Of a stretch of DNA of 64,000 nucleotides, positions 51,434 to 60,048 are shown piece after piece. The stretch covers positions 124,001 through 188,000 of the forward strand of contig NZ_JAOZEV010000001.1 of assembly GCF_025847275.1 (NCBI RefSeq). Direction: 5' to 3'. The notes beneath the pieces were generated by a model. That model saw only the letters and a program-made list of their open reading frames with translations. It did no database searches and was not told the DNA's origin. Both the position numbers and the translations under genes were made by a program. Numbering within the stretch: position 1 is the first letter of the stretch; the number at the start of each line of letters is the position of its first letter. Source of the stretch: Flavobacterium frigoritolerans (GTDB lineage Bacteria > Bacteroidota > Bacteroidia > Flavobacteriales > Flavobacteriaceae).

Positions 51434-51517
51434 CATTTCTTTCACATAGCTATGCATATTTAAAATAAGTGAAACGCCTTTTTTGAGAATACAAAACCTA
51501 TGTTTCTATGTATTTAA
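51434..51517. repeat. Dispersed intergenic repeat, copy 2
   Basis: Similar along its length to 3433-3521, in the same orientation, with the same CACATAGCTA start and CTATGTAT end. It lies 25 bp from the stop of the minus-strand esterase gene. Confidence 0.6.
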
Positions 51518-51542
51518 ATCAATTACAATCAATTGATTATAT

Positions 51543-52409
51543 TTATCTTACAGTAACACCATTTTTAGCCAGAACTTTACTAAAATATAATACATGATAG
51601 GGTAATGCATTTTCCCAATATTCCCATGTATGTGCTCCTGGTCTCTCGGTATAATCGTGGGCTACTTTATTATACAACAATCTTCTGTGCAATTCACGAT
51701 TGGGTTCTATCAAGAAATCATCTACTCCGCAATCTATAATTAAGGCTAGTTGATTGGCTTTTATTTTATCTACCATTCCTAAAACTGCATTTTGCTTGTA
51801 CAGTTCGATGTTATCGCTTTTATCTCCAAAAACGGGTTGCATCAGTTTTATAACCTGAGCTGCTGAATCTCGATTTAACATAACTCCCATATCGACTGCC
51901 CCACTCATACTTCCGGCTGCGCAAAATAAATCTGGATGTTTAGCCGATAAAGACAATGCTCCATGTCCTCCCATAGAAAGCCCCGAGATTACCCTTCCTT
52001 TTCTATCATTAATAGTTCGGTAGGTTTTGTCAATTTTCTGAATTACTTCTTTGGTAATATAGGTTTCAAACTGGCTTTCTTTGTTTACTGGGCTATCCAA
52101 GTAAAAACTAAACGTTTCTCCTTCTGGCATTACGATAATCAAATTATATTGATCGGATAAATTTTGTACTAGTTTTTTATCTGGCGTGCTTTTTAACCAA
52201 TCTCCAAAATGTCCGTATGCTCCATGCAATAAATACAATACTGGAAACGATGCTTTGCTTTTGGCATACGAATTGGGCAAAACAACTGCCGCTTTATAGG
52301 TTTTCCCCATTGCCACACTAGCTATTTGCAGCGTATCTACTTTGGCTCCATAAGACATAAAAGAACTGCATAAAAAAGCAGCTATCAATACAATTTTAAA
52401 GTTTTTCAT
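51543..52409 (-). CDS. Secreted alpha/beta-hydrolase esterase (esterase D/feruloyl-esterase-like)
   Basis: A 288-residue hydrolase with a signal peptide (residues 1-21, ending SYGAKV). The fold is that of the S-formylglutathione/esterase-D group: YLLHGAYGHFGDWLKST for the oxyanion strand, the nucleophile elbow GLSMGGHGALSL (Ser about residue 146), the acid in IIDCGVDDFLIEP and the His in RPGAHTWEYWENAL. All three catalytic residues are visible. Related PUL enzymes remove acetyl or feruloyl groups, but it is not near a PUL here. Confidence 0.88.
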   Translation of the reverse strand: MKNFKIVLIAAFLCSSFMSYGAKVDTLQIASVAMGKTYKAAVVLPNSYAKSKASFPVLYLLHGAYGHFGDWLKSTPDKKLVQNLSDQYNLIIVMPEGETFSFYLDSPVNKESQFETYITKEVIQKIDKTYRTINDRKGRVISGLSMGGHGALSLSAKHPDLFCAAGSMSGAVDMGVMLNRDSAAQVIKLMQPVFGDKSDNIELYKQNAVLGMVDKIKANQLALIIDCGVDDFLIEPNRELHRRLLYNKVAHDYTERPGAHTWEYWENALPYHVLYFSKVLAKNGVTVR

Positions 52410-52415
52410 TTTTCT

Positions 52416-52500
52416 ATAGGTTCTAAGGTTCTAAGATATAAAAAAAGGTGCAAAGGGACAAAGGTACTGAGGTACTGAGGTGCAAAGGGACAAAGGTTTG
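52416..52500 (+). repeat. 8-nt period array, left arm of the 52.4-52.7 kb element
   Basis: From 52447 the plus strand reads GGTGCAAA, GGGACAAA, GGTACTGA, GGTACTGA, GGTGCAAA, GGGACAAA, GGTTTG, a clean 8-nt register. The first 20 bp (AGGTTCTAAGGTTCTAAG) are further units. It starts just upstream of the esterase ATG. Confidence 0.75.
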
Positions 52501-52539
52501 TATTGAACATAAACATTCCTAATCTTATCCTTCTAAAAA

Positions 52540-52590
52540 AAATCTCCGCAAGAAACGTGACACTTTACTGCCTGTTTCTTGCGGAGATTT
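52540..52590. repeat. Central hairpin of the 52.4-52.7 kb element
   Basis: A 17-bp perfect stem (AAATCTCCGCAAGAAAC with GTTTCTTGCGGAGATTT) around a 17-nt loop. Outer AATCTTATCC/GATAAGATT and GAACATAAAC/GTTTTCTGTTC words extend the pairing imperfectly over about 52500-52632. Confidence 0.75.
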
Positions 52591-52660
52591 CTCGTGCAAG
52601 TTTATAGATAAGATTGTAATTGTTTTCTGTTCAACCAACCCATAGTTCCTTCCTAAACAA

Positions 52661-52684
52661 AGACGCACTGCGGTGCGCCTCTAC
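52661..52684. repeat. REP-like palindrome (GACGCACTGCGGTGCGCC type)
   Basis: CGCAC and GTGCG pair around a TGCG loop, with flanking pairs and one A-C mismatch. The GC content is far above its surroundings. Confidence 0.6.
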
Positions 52685-52733
52685 AAAAACCTTTGTCCCT
52701 TTGCCCCTCTGCTACTTTGAACCTAAAATTCTC
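52684..52733 (-). repeat. 8-nt period array, right arm of the 52.4-52.7 kb element
   Basis: The minus strand reads TAGGTTCA, AAGTAGCA, GAGGGGCA, AAGGGACA, AAGGTTT. It is inverted relative to the left arm at 52416 and ends near the stop of the M13 peptidase gene. Confidence 0.7.
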
Positions 52734-52747
52734 AGAATCTCAAAAAG

Positions 52748-54787
52748 CTACCAAATAACTACACGTAAACTATCTGGCTGATACATTTTATCGCCTTTTT
52801 TCACATTAAATGCTTTATAGAACTCTGGCATGTTGCTTAATGGTCCGTTTACTCTAAATTGTTCTGGAGCATGTACATCGGTCATGATTTGATTAATCTT
52901 CGACTCATCTCTCCTATTTATCATCCAAGAATAGGCATAAGAAAGGAAATAGCGCTGATCAGGAGTTAATCCGCTAATTTTTTCATTGTTTTTATACTGT
53001 GCCGTTTTCTTAAATGCTTCATAACCTACTACAACGCCGCCTAAATCGGCAATATTTTCTCCTTGAGTTGCTTCGCCATTAACGTGTTTACCTAATACAG
53101 TAAACTTATTATATTGATCTACAATTAATTTGGTTTTGCTTTTAAATTTTTTCAAATCTTCGGCAGTCCACCAATTATTTAGATTTCCTTTTTCGTCGTA
53201 TTGACTTCCTTGATCATCAAAACCATGCGTGATTTCATGTCCAAAGAAAGAACCTCCAAGAATTCCGTATAATATAGCATCATCAGGCATTCTTCCTTCA
53301 TAACCCGGAACGATGGTATTGCATGCAGGAATCACAATTTCGTTATTACTTGGATTATAATACGCATTGTATGTTTGTGGCTGCATACTCCATTCGTTTC
53401 TATCTACAGGTTTACCATATTTGTTTACCATATAATTGTAATGCCAAGAATTGGCTCTCATCACATTTCCACAATAAGAATTCTTATCGATAGTAAGTTT
53501 GCTCATATCCTTCCATTTATCCGGATAGCCCACTTTCATAACAATTTTATTCAATTTTTGTAATGCTTTCTCTTTTGTTGCATCGCTCATCCAATCTAAT
53601 TTCTTAATATGAACAGCAAATACGTCACGTATGTTATTACCTATTTCTAGTAATTTTTCTTTAACTCCTTTTGGCATATACTCGGCTACATAAACCTGTC
53701 CTATTAGTTCACCTAAATAATTGTCAGTTTGTCCAACAACTCTTTTCCAACGTGGTTTTTGAGTACTTACTCCGTTCATTACTGTAGAAAAGAATTTGAA
53801 ATTTTGCTTCTCTACATCTGCATTTAGGTATTCTGCATAAGAATTAACCAAATTCCATTTAAGGTATGTTTTCCATTCCTCAATAGGATGTGTTTTTAGT
53901 AATCCGTTTAATGCTTTAAAAAACTCTGGCTGACCTACAATTACCGAATCGGCTTTGGTAATACCCAAAACTGGCAAGATTGTTTTCCAATCAATATTTG
54001 GAGTCGACTTATTAAATTGTTCTACTGTAAGTTTATTGTAGTTTTTTATAGGATCTCTAAGTTCTTCTAATTTACGAGAAGATTTTGCCAGATCAGTTTC
54101 TAGCTTCATGATAGTTGCAGCGCTTTTGGCAGCCGTAGCTTCATCCTCGCCAGTAAATTTCAACATCGTTTTAAGATGCGTTAAATACTCCTTACGAATA
54201 GATTCATTTCGTTTATCGGTATCAAGATAAAAACCTCTTTCACCCATACCTAATCCGCCCTGACCAAAAAATAACGCATATTTTGTGCTTATTTTATCAT
54301 CCTGACTTACATAAAATGAAAAAGCTGGACTTGCTCCAATAGTTTGTAAATGCGCAATAGAATTTACTAAAGAAGGAACATCTTTTATAGCTGCAATTTT
54401 TTTCATTTCGCTATTAAGCGGAGACAATCCTGCTTTTTCGATAGCAATCGTATCCATACCCGAAGCATAAAAACCGCCTATTTTTTGTTTGTTACTTCCT
54501 TTTGAAGCCGATTCATCTGTTGCCGATTTTTCACAAATAGTTTTTATTTGCTCATTAATTGTATCCATAACAATCCTCCCAATACCGTTACTACTATCGG
54601 TGCTCGGAATTGGATGTTTCTTAAACCATCCATTATTAGCATAATTAAAAAAATCATCTGCAGGATTTACAGTTGTATCTCGATTGGTTATTAAAGGATC
54701 TGGAAATACTGTTTGCTCTTTCTTGCCACAGCTCGAAACGGTTATCCCTGTTAGAGCAAATACGATAAGTGTTCTAAATAAATTCAT
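52748..54787 (-). CDS. M13-family zinc metallopeptidase lipoprotein
   Basis: A 679-residue neprilysin/PepO-type endopeptidase. The lipobox is GITVSSCGKKE (cysteine about 20). The long N-terminal helical domain begins DDFFNYANNGWFKKHPIPST (20 residues), and the zinc site is GHEITHGFDDQGSQYDEKG (19 residues; HExxH near residue 516) with the third ligand in GENIADLGGVVVGYEAF. The end of the protein (CDSLRVVIW-like, here PDSLRVVIW) matches the family, though the usual C-terminal CxxW is replaced by RVVIW. Probably acts on peptides at the outer membrane. Confidence 0.93.
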   Translation of the reverse strand: MNLFRTLIVFALTGITVSSCGKKEQTVFPDPLITNRDTTVNPADDFFNYANNGWFKKHPIPSTDSSNGIGRIVMDTINEQIKTICEKSATDESASKGSNKQKIGGFYASGMDTIAIEKAGLSPLNSEMKKIAAIKDVPSLVNSIAHLQTIGASPAFSFYVSQDDKISTKYALFFGQGGLGMGERGFYLDTDKRNESIRKEYLTHLKTMLKFTGEDEATAAKSAATIMKLETDLAKSSRKLEELRDPIKNYNKLTVEQFNKSTPNIDWKTILPVLGITKADSVIVGQPEFFKALNGLLKTHPIEEWKTYLKWNLVNSYAEYLNADVEKQNFKFFSTVMNGVSTQKPRWKRVVGQTDNYLGELIGQVYVAEYMPKGVKEKLLEIGNNIRDVFAVHIKKLDWMSDATKEKALQKLNKIVMKVGYPDKWKDMSKLTIDKNSYCGNVMRANSWHYNYMVNKYGKPVDRNEWSMQPQTYNAYYNPSNNEIVIPACNTIVPGYEGRMPDDAILYGILGGSFFGHEITHGFDDQGSQYDEKGNLNNWWTAEDLKKFKSKTKLIVDQYNKFTVLGKHVNGEATQGENIADLGGVVVGYEAFKKTAQYKNNEKISGLTPDQRYFLSYAYSWMINRRDESKINQIMTDVHAPEQFRVNGPLSNMPEFYKAFNVKKGDKMYQPDSLRVVIW

Positions 54788-55402
54788 TAAGTTATAATTT
54801 TGGTTGTTTTGATAAATCTAACTAATTACTGCTTGTTTGTTACAATATTCAAAAACAAGTATGTAAATATAATTTTTTCTCACTTACAAAATGACGTAGA
54901 TTTATTTTTTTAGCCACAGATTAAGAAGAGCTTCTTGCTTATTGAAGACAATATGAAAAGATTGAGATATGAAATTAATGTTACCAATAAAGTATCAATA
55001 TTGTTTAACAAATCTCTTTTACAAACATACAAAACAACTAATACTAAAAATACTGCTGTAACATTCCGTTAAAAGATTGCATTCCCTTATTTATAAAATG
55101 AATTAATTTAATTCGTAAAGTTAAAGGCTTCAAATCATTTAAAAAACAGCACTTTTATTACTTAAAAGAGTTATTTTTTTATTTAAAAGAGTGACAAATA
55201 TTCAAAAATAAGATGTTTATCTAGTTGTTTCTTGCTCTAAAATCATTTTTTATACGCCAAGTACTACAAAATCGTAAAATACTGATTAAAAAAAAGTTAT
55301 AAAATAAGATCCAAAACCGCTATAAATCCGTATATAATCACAGGTCACACAGAAACACTTTTAAATCAACGACTTAGAGTGAAAATTTAACATAAAAAAT
55401 AT
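54788..55402. other. Intergenic region without genes
   Basis: About 600 bp of AT-rich DNA between the divergent M13 and 55.5-kb genes. No open frame, RNA or strong repeat could be supported. Confidence 0.5.
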
Positions 55403-55432
55403 TTTGCAGTTAGCAAACTATTTGTAGTTTTG
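55403..55432 (+). promoter_or_regulatory. Promoter of the small secreted protein gene at 55.5 kb
   Basis: TTTG at 55403-55406, an 18-bp spacer and TAGTTTTG at 55425-55432, a full match to TTTG-N17-23-TAnnTTTG. The expected leader is about 30 nt. Confidence 0.7.
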
Positions 55433-55470
55433 CGCACCGCGATTTGAAAATTAAAACAAAAAACAAAGAC

Positions 55471-55851
55471 ATGAAGAAGATTTTAGGATTAAGCTTAGTA
55501 TTGGTTATTTTTTTGACAACGATGAGTACTTATGCAATTGATGGAAAGGGAGATTATATTTTGAATATAAAAACCGGAAATGGCAAAGTAGTTAGTTTTA
55601 CATTGAATGAGGAACAAAAGTCGAACTTCTCAATTTTTGATAACGAGAGTCATTTGATATACAAAGGAATAGCTACTAATGAGTTGGAAACTTCAAAAAC
55701 ATTAAGCTTAGAAGCATACCCTGCAGGAACTTACTACCTTGAATTACAAGACAATACTAAGAAAGTAAAACACGAAATTGTTGTAAAATCTTCTAAAGTA
55801 AACAAAACAGCAGACGAATCTTATAATCAAAGCCCAGCTTTTCGTCGTTAA
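55471..55851 (+). CDS. Small secreted protein, beta-sandwich
   Basis: About 126 residues from the ATG at 55471; the frame is open to 55444 but the signal peptide MKKILGLSLVLVIFLTTMST (20 residues) starts at 55471. The mature part alternates short beta strands (FSIFDNESHLIYKG, LSLEAYPAGTYYLELQDN) and recalls DUF3244-like or T9SS-sorting-domain-like folds. No catalytic residues. The promoter has both consensus elements, so it may be well expressed. Confidence 0.7.
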   Translation: MKKILGLSLVLVIFLTTMSTYAIDGKGDYILNIKTGNGKVVSFTLNEEQKSNFSIFDNESHLIYKGIATNELETSKTLSLEAYPAGTYYLELQDNTKKVKHEIVVKSSKVNKTADESYNQSPAFRR

Positions 55852-55899
55852 TTTAGTAGCTTTTTAGTAAGCAAAACAATTACAATTTTAGTTATTTAT

Positions 55900-55935
55900 A
55901 AAAATCCCAATTCTTTTCTAAGAGTTGGGATTTTT
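55900..55935. terminator. Terminator between convergent genes at 55.9 kb
   Basis: A 15-16 bp stem (AATCCCAATTCTT with AAGAGTTGGGATT, one G-U pair) with A- and T-runs. It and the preceding 40 bp are similar to 58258-58333. Confidence 0.85.
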
Positions 55936-55937
55936 CT

Positions 55938-57137
55938 TTAATTCTCGGTAATGATTTTATACAATTCATTACAATAAGCAAATTTGTCATTTTGTTGGTT
56001 TCTTTTATTTTCCTGCCCAGTTTCATAAACCAAAACCTGAAACCAATATAATATCCTAATAGCCATATTCTTGTCCAAAATATTTTTATCGTCTAACTTC
56101 ATAGCATTCAAATTTTGAATTTCAGATTTCCAAAACTTAAAATTACTAGTACTCTTAGCCGACTTTAATTCTTGATCAAATCGAAGCGAAAGTTTGTCTA
56201 AAATTTCATTTTCCTGAACCTTTATCTTCTCCATTTTTGCTACTTCATCTTTATATGCTCTGGATTTTTTAATTTCGGAAATCTTAGCTCTTAGGGAATT
56301 GTCTTCATTTGTATTAAATAAAGTGATCCCTTTTTCATAGGCATTCACCGAAGCAACCATTTCATTATTCGCCTTTAAACTATCGGCTATTCGCAAATTG
56401 GTATCATAAATCCTTTTAATAATTGTATCATTCTTTGGTCTTATCTTTTTTCTATATGCCTGAATTTCTAACCAATCAAATGCGCGAAGCATTTCGCTTT
56501 GTTTAGGCCAAACATGCTCTTCATGAGCAACCAAAAGTGTGTTTACAATCTTTGCCTTATCTAACCATTCTTTATTTGCTATCATTTCTAGATAATTCAT
56601 ATCCCTATCTCCAACCATACCTACGTATGAAAAATTATTAGAAGGTGGAATGAGTTTATCCATACCGCTAAAAGAAGCACCACAGGCAATAACTCCTTGA
56701 AAAGCACCCGAAGATATTCCATAAAAACTAGCTAATCTTGCACCGCCCGAAAAACCTGAAATATAGAGTTGTGAAGTATCAATAGGATAGGTTTGTAATA
56801 CATCATCAAATAATCTGTTGGCAACAGCAATATTAACTTCGGTAGATCCATTTCTTAAAGTATTAGAACATACCAAAATATAATTATACGTTTCTGCTGC
56901 CAATATAAATGGCTCAATCCCTTCTTTACCTCTCGCACCTGGTTCAAAAATAAAAACCAAAGCCAATGGGGTTTTAGCATCATATTTTTTAGGGAAATAT
57001 ATTGCATAGGATTCCGTTGGAGTAGTTGCAATTTTCACCGAATCATTAATAACTCCCGTTTGTAATAATTGCTTGTCTTGGCTATAACAAAAAACCGTAA
57101 CAAAAAGAAACAGAATAGAATAGATAGCGTTTTTCAT
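55938..57137 (-). CDS. Secreted alpha/beta hydrolase with helical C-terminal domain
   Basis: A 399-residue protein. The signal peptide covers residues 1-19. The hydrolase part (about 30-225) resembles PHB-depolymerase-type esterases: IYFPKKYDAKTPLALVFIFE (20 residues), the nucleophile elbow SGFSGGARLASFYG (Ser about 130), an acid candidate in VGMVGDRDMNYLEM and the His in LVAHEEHVWPKQ. The C-terminal 160 residues are charged helix, possibly a scaffold or binding region. Function unknown beyond the fold. Confidence 0.75.
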   Translation of the reverse strand: MKNAIYSILFLFVTVFCYSQDKQLLQTGVINDSVKIATTPTESYAIYFPKKYDAKTPLALVFIFEPGARGKEGIEPFILAAETYNYILVCSNTLRNGSTEVNIAVANRLFDDVLQTYPIDTSQLYISGFSGGARLASFYGISSGAFQGVIACGASFSGMDKLIPPSNNFSYVGMVGDRDMNYLEMIANKEWLDKAKIVNTLLVAHEEHVWPKQSEMLRAFDWLEIQAYRKKIRPKNDTIIKRIYDTNLRIADSLKANNEMVASVNAYEKGITLFNTNEDNSLRAKISEIKKSRAYKDEVAKMEKIKVQENEILDKLSLRFDQELKSAKSTSNFKFWKSEIQNLNAMKLDDKNILDKNMAIRILYWFQVLVYETGQENKRNQQNDKFAYCNELYKIITEN

Positions 57138-57152
57138 AACACTAAAATATAA

Positions 57153-57180
57153 AAAAACCTTTCATCTCTGAAAGGTTTTT
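57153..57180. terminator. Terminator after the XRE gene at 57.2 kb
   Basis: AAAAACCTTTC pairs with GAAAGGTTTTT around an ATCTCT loop. Confidence 0.88.
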
Positions 57181-57192
57181 GAATTAATATCT

Positions 57193-57603
57193 TTATTTCT
57201 GTTGTAGTAATTTTTCTAAATATTCGATTTTATCCTTTTCGGCTTGAAGTAAACGCTCGTAAAGTTTTTTATTTTCTTCTACTGTTTCCATTAATTTATC
57301 TAATGGATTGAATGTACAGGCATTATAATCCCCAAAAGTATTACTACCCGAATCATTAAAAGTATTAAAATAATTAATCGCAGCTTCTTCTGAAAAATTC
57401 TTAATTGCTTCAACAGTTACGCCAAGTGCTTTTGCTACTTCAATCAGTTTTTCTTCTTCTATGATTTCGCTGTTTTCAATAGCAGAAATCGTTTGCTGGC
57501 TTATTCCCAAAGCCTGTGCCAAAGCTTCTTGTTTCATATCACGAAGTTCACGAATACGGCTTATTTTTCGCCCTATATGATTTGGTTTTGTAAGTGTGCT
57601 CAT
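57193..57603 (-). CDS. XRE-family transcriptional regulator with coiled-coil tail
   Basis: A 136-residue protein. A Cro/C1-type helix-turn-helix lies at residues about 13-66 (RDMKQEALAQALGISQQTIS, 20 residues). A middle segment (NYFNTFNDSGSNTFGDYNAC, 20 residues) with FN/FND-type repeats resembles a common Bacteroidota XRE extension. A coiled coil fills about 105-136 (VEENKKLYERLLQAEKDKIE, 20 residues). A -7 element TATCTTTG at 57615-57608 on the minus strand lies 5 bp before the ATG. Targets unknown. Confidence 0.82.
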   Translation of the reverse strand: MSTLTKPNHIGRKISRIRELRDMKQEALAQALGISQQTISAIENSEIIEEEKLIEVAKALGVTVEAIKNFSEEAAINYFNTFNDSGSNTFGDYNACTFNPLDKLMETVEENKKLYERLLQAEKDKIEYLEKLLQQK

Positions 57604-57810
57604 AATTCAAAGATAATAATTAAGTGTGAAAAAAAATTCAACTAGTAAAAAACTTATTTAAACTGTCGAATACCAGCCAAAATGGTTTGGTACGATAGAA
57701 TCTATTTCTTTCTTGCAGCGAATTAAACAAAAGTACAATTTTTCTTATAATAAATTATAAAGTCTAATTATAAAACGATTAACAATTTACTGCTAAAAAA
57801 ATCTACAATC

Positions 57811-58137
57811 ATGGAAACCAATGAAACTAAAACTTTAGAGCATCTTAGAAAATTAACCGCCTTACATTTCCAAACCCTAAAACCTGCCAATGATAAATCT
57901 AAAGCTTATATCGCCCAAATTAAGTTCGTAAATTATTATGATTTGGGTTGTGTTATTACCGATATGCTAAAATTATGCATTCTGGCACTCGATGAGGAAA
58001 CTCATAAATTTTCTGAGAAAAACAAAAATGAATCGATTAATGTCAGTCTTATTTTAGAAACTGTTCTACATCTTTTCCCTATGGATGAATTTGAGTTTTT
58101 AAGTGATGTTAGTGAAATGGTTGGTGGGGATTCTTAG
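57811..58137 (+). CDS. Small hypothetical protein
   Basis: A 108-residue helical protein without signal peptide. KTLEHLRKLTALHFQTLKPA (20 residues) and VILETV-like segments predict three to four amphipathic helices, and the C-terminus is acidic (FPMDEFEFLSDVSEM). No family recognised. It diverges from the XRE gene at 57.2 kb and could be its target or partner. Confidence 0.55.
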   Translation: METNETKTLEHLRKLTALHFQTLKPANDKSKAYIAQIKFVNYYDLGCVITDMLKLCILALDEETHKFSEKNKNESINVSLILETVLHLFPMDEFEFLSDVSEMVGGDS

Positions 58138-58180
58138 AGTGTTAACTAATAAATAGGAGTTATGAAGTGTTTATATGCTT

Positions 58181-58201
58181 GCGCGAGCGTCCCGCTCGTG
58201 C
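58181..58201. repeat. GC-rich REP-like hairpin
   Basis: A 9-bp stem, GCGCGAGCG with CGCTCGTGC, around a TCC loop (one G-U pair). The GC content is far above the surrounding DNA. Confidence 0.65.
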
Positions 58202-58298
58202 ACATAAAACTGATTTTAAATTTTTAACAACAACGTTGGGTTCATGCCAGCAAGAGGCTTTTAAGTAAGCACAAAACGATTACAATTTAGTTATTATA

Positions 58299-58332
58299 AA
58301 AAGCCCCAATTCTTAAAAAGAATTAGGGCTTT
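58299..58332. terminator. Terminator between convergent genes at 58.3 kb
   Basis: A 14-bp imperfect stem (AAAGCCCCAATTCTT with AAGAATTAGGGCTTT, one C-A mismatch). The 40 bp before it match the region before the 55900 terminator. Confidence 0.85.
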
Positions 58333-58351
58333 ATTTTTATACCTTCAATTT

Positions 58352-59953
58352 TTATTTTTTTACTATTTTCTTACTAACCAAAGTGCCATTAAACTTAAAT
58401 TCAACAATATAAGTCCCTTGACTCAATTTAGAAACATCAATTTTGTTATTATTGTTACTAGACAAGTTAATTACCAATCTACCGTTCAAGTCAAAAACAC
58501 GAATACCTTTTATCTCATCTTCGTTACTTGAATTTATTTGGATAAAATCATATGAAGGATTTGGATAAAGTATTAAAGACGCTTTACTTTCTATTAATTC
58601 TGTATTCAAATTATTAGCATATTTCCATAATTTATTATCTTTTGAATAATATAAATAATCATTATAAGCAATAGCATTCGTTACATCATCTAGCAAACTA
58701 ATATTTTCGGTATTATGTGATACTACATTAGAAATCCATCCCTTTCTTTTGAAATCCTTATCTCCTCCAGATACCACAAAATACTCATCACTATTAATTT
58801 TAGAAATCGTATATGCATGAAAATCTTTTCTAAATATAAGTGGCTTTTCTACATTAGCATCTGAAAATTTTTTTATTTCTGTAACTACATTATTACTAAG
58901 ATTTAAAGATACTAAAGATGCACCTCCCTCTGTTTCATTTGATGAGCAAAAAAGTAATGAATTATCTGTTTTTGAAAGATTAGAAGGAGAAAAAAATTGA
59001 GTAGCATACTTATTATCGTACGCAATGCTTATATTTTTATTTTTTGGATCAAATTTCCATATTGACAGAGATTTACTATCATTTAAAAAAAACATAAAAT
59101 ATAAATTATTATTCGCCTCGATAACATCACTATGCATTACCAATGTAGTACTTGGTACATATAAACTTCCAACTTTTTTTGTGTTTTCAAGAGTACCATC
59201 AGTCTCATGTAAAAAATATCTACTAACAAAATATAATTTATTATTATAGTTTATATATTGACTTAAAGTAGAAGTGCTCCAATCAGTTCCATTACCATCT
59301 AAATTATCAGTTATAGGAAACGTCCCTTCAGAAGTTCCATCACTTCTCCAAACTCTAGTGTAACTAGTATTCCCTGGAGAGCTAAACGAAAACATAAAAG
59401 TGTTATTACATTCACCCTCAAAAGAATGTGTGTTTATAATCGGTAAATTATCCTTTACTAATTCAGTTCCTCCTTCGGTTCCATTAGTTTTCCAAACTTG
59501 CAATGTACTGCCTAATGGGTCATTAGTTGTTCTGATTAGAAAATATATATAGTTCCCTACACTTGTAAGTTTTAAAGTCCTTCCATTGATGAAATTTGTA
59601 ACTTTTGTAGTCCCATTTTCAGTTCCATCTGTCTTCCAAATTTCACCATCTGAACTCCCATCTTTTGCAATAAAATATAACTTATTATTTAAAATTGCTG
59701 AGCTCCTTTTTAATGAACTAAAGTAGCTACTCTCTTTTCCTTGATTTATGTCTTTTAATAAAGTTGTATTCGACGTAGTTCCATCTGTTTGCCATATTTC
59801 AGCACCAAAATCGCCTTTAGCAGCATTAAAAAAAATGTTATTATTAAATTCAACAAAGCCTAATGAACCGCCTGAAAAATCATAAATTAATTGTTGAGCA
59901 TCAATTTTGGCAATTGCAAACATTAAAAGAAATAAGAGTAATTTTGTTTTCAT
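58352..59953 (-). CDS. T9SS type A sorting-domain cargo protein with WKTDGT repeats
   Basis: About 533 residues; the ATG at 59953 is chosen because a signal peptide starts there (MKTKLLLFLLMFAIAKIDAQ, 20 residues). Five repeats of the ELWKTDGTxxGT type occur in the first half (EIWQTDGTTSNT, EIWKTDGTENGT, QVWKTNGTEGGT, RVWRSDGTSEGT and a weaker HETDGTLENT), the pattern of a beta-propeller. The last 75 residues are a T9SS type A sorting domain: LILYPNPSYDFIQINSSNED (20 residues), DLNGRLV and SQGTYIVEFKFNGTLVSKKI (20 residues). It should be secreted and attached to the cell surface. Confidence 0.85.
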   Translation of the reverse strand: MKTKLLLFLLMFAIAKIDAQQLIYDFSGGSLGFVEFNNNIFFNAAKGDFGAEIWQTDGTTSNTTLLKDINQGKESSYFSSLKRSSAILNNKLYFIAKDGSSDGEIWKTDGTENGTTKVTNFINGRTLKLTSVGNYIYFLIRTTNDPLGSTLQVWKTNGTEGGTELVKDNLPIINTHSFEGECNNTFMFSFSSPGNTSYTRVWRSDGTSEGTFPITDNLDGNGTDWSTSTLSQYINYNNKLYFVSRYFLHETDGTLENTKKVGSLYVPSTTLVMHSDVIEANNNLYFMFFLNDSKSLSIWKFDPKNKNISIAYDNKYATQFFSPSNLSKTDNSLLFCSSNETEGGASLVSLNLSNNVVTEIKKFSDANVEKPLIFRKDFHAYTISKINSDEYFVVSGGDKDFKRKGWISNVVSHNTENISLLDDVTNAIAYNDYLYYSKDNKLWKYANNLNTELIESKASLILYPNPSYDFIQINSSNEDEIKGIRVFDLNGRLVINLSSNNNNKIDVSKLSQGTYIVEFKFNGTLVSKKIVKK

Positions 59954-60048
59954 TCTATATACTGTATTTGTGTTTTTAATCAGTTTGTCAAGATTTATCA
60001 AACTGCAGTTTTTGTTAATTAATTGAGGTAAATATTTAATGTTTTAAA

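Noticed and set aside
52661-52684. Insertion sequence end
   Set aside because: The palindrome has no transposase gene or target duplication near it, so it was recorded only as a REP-like repeat.
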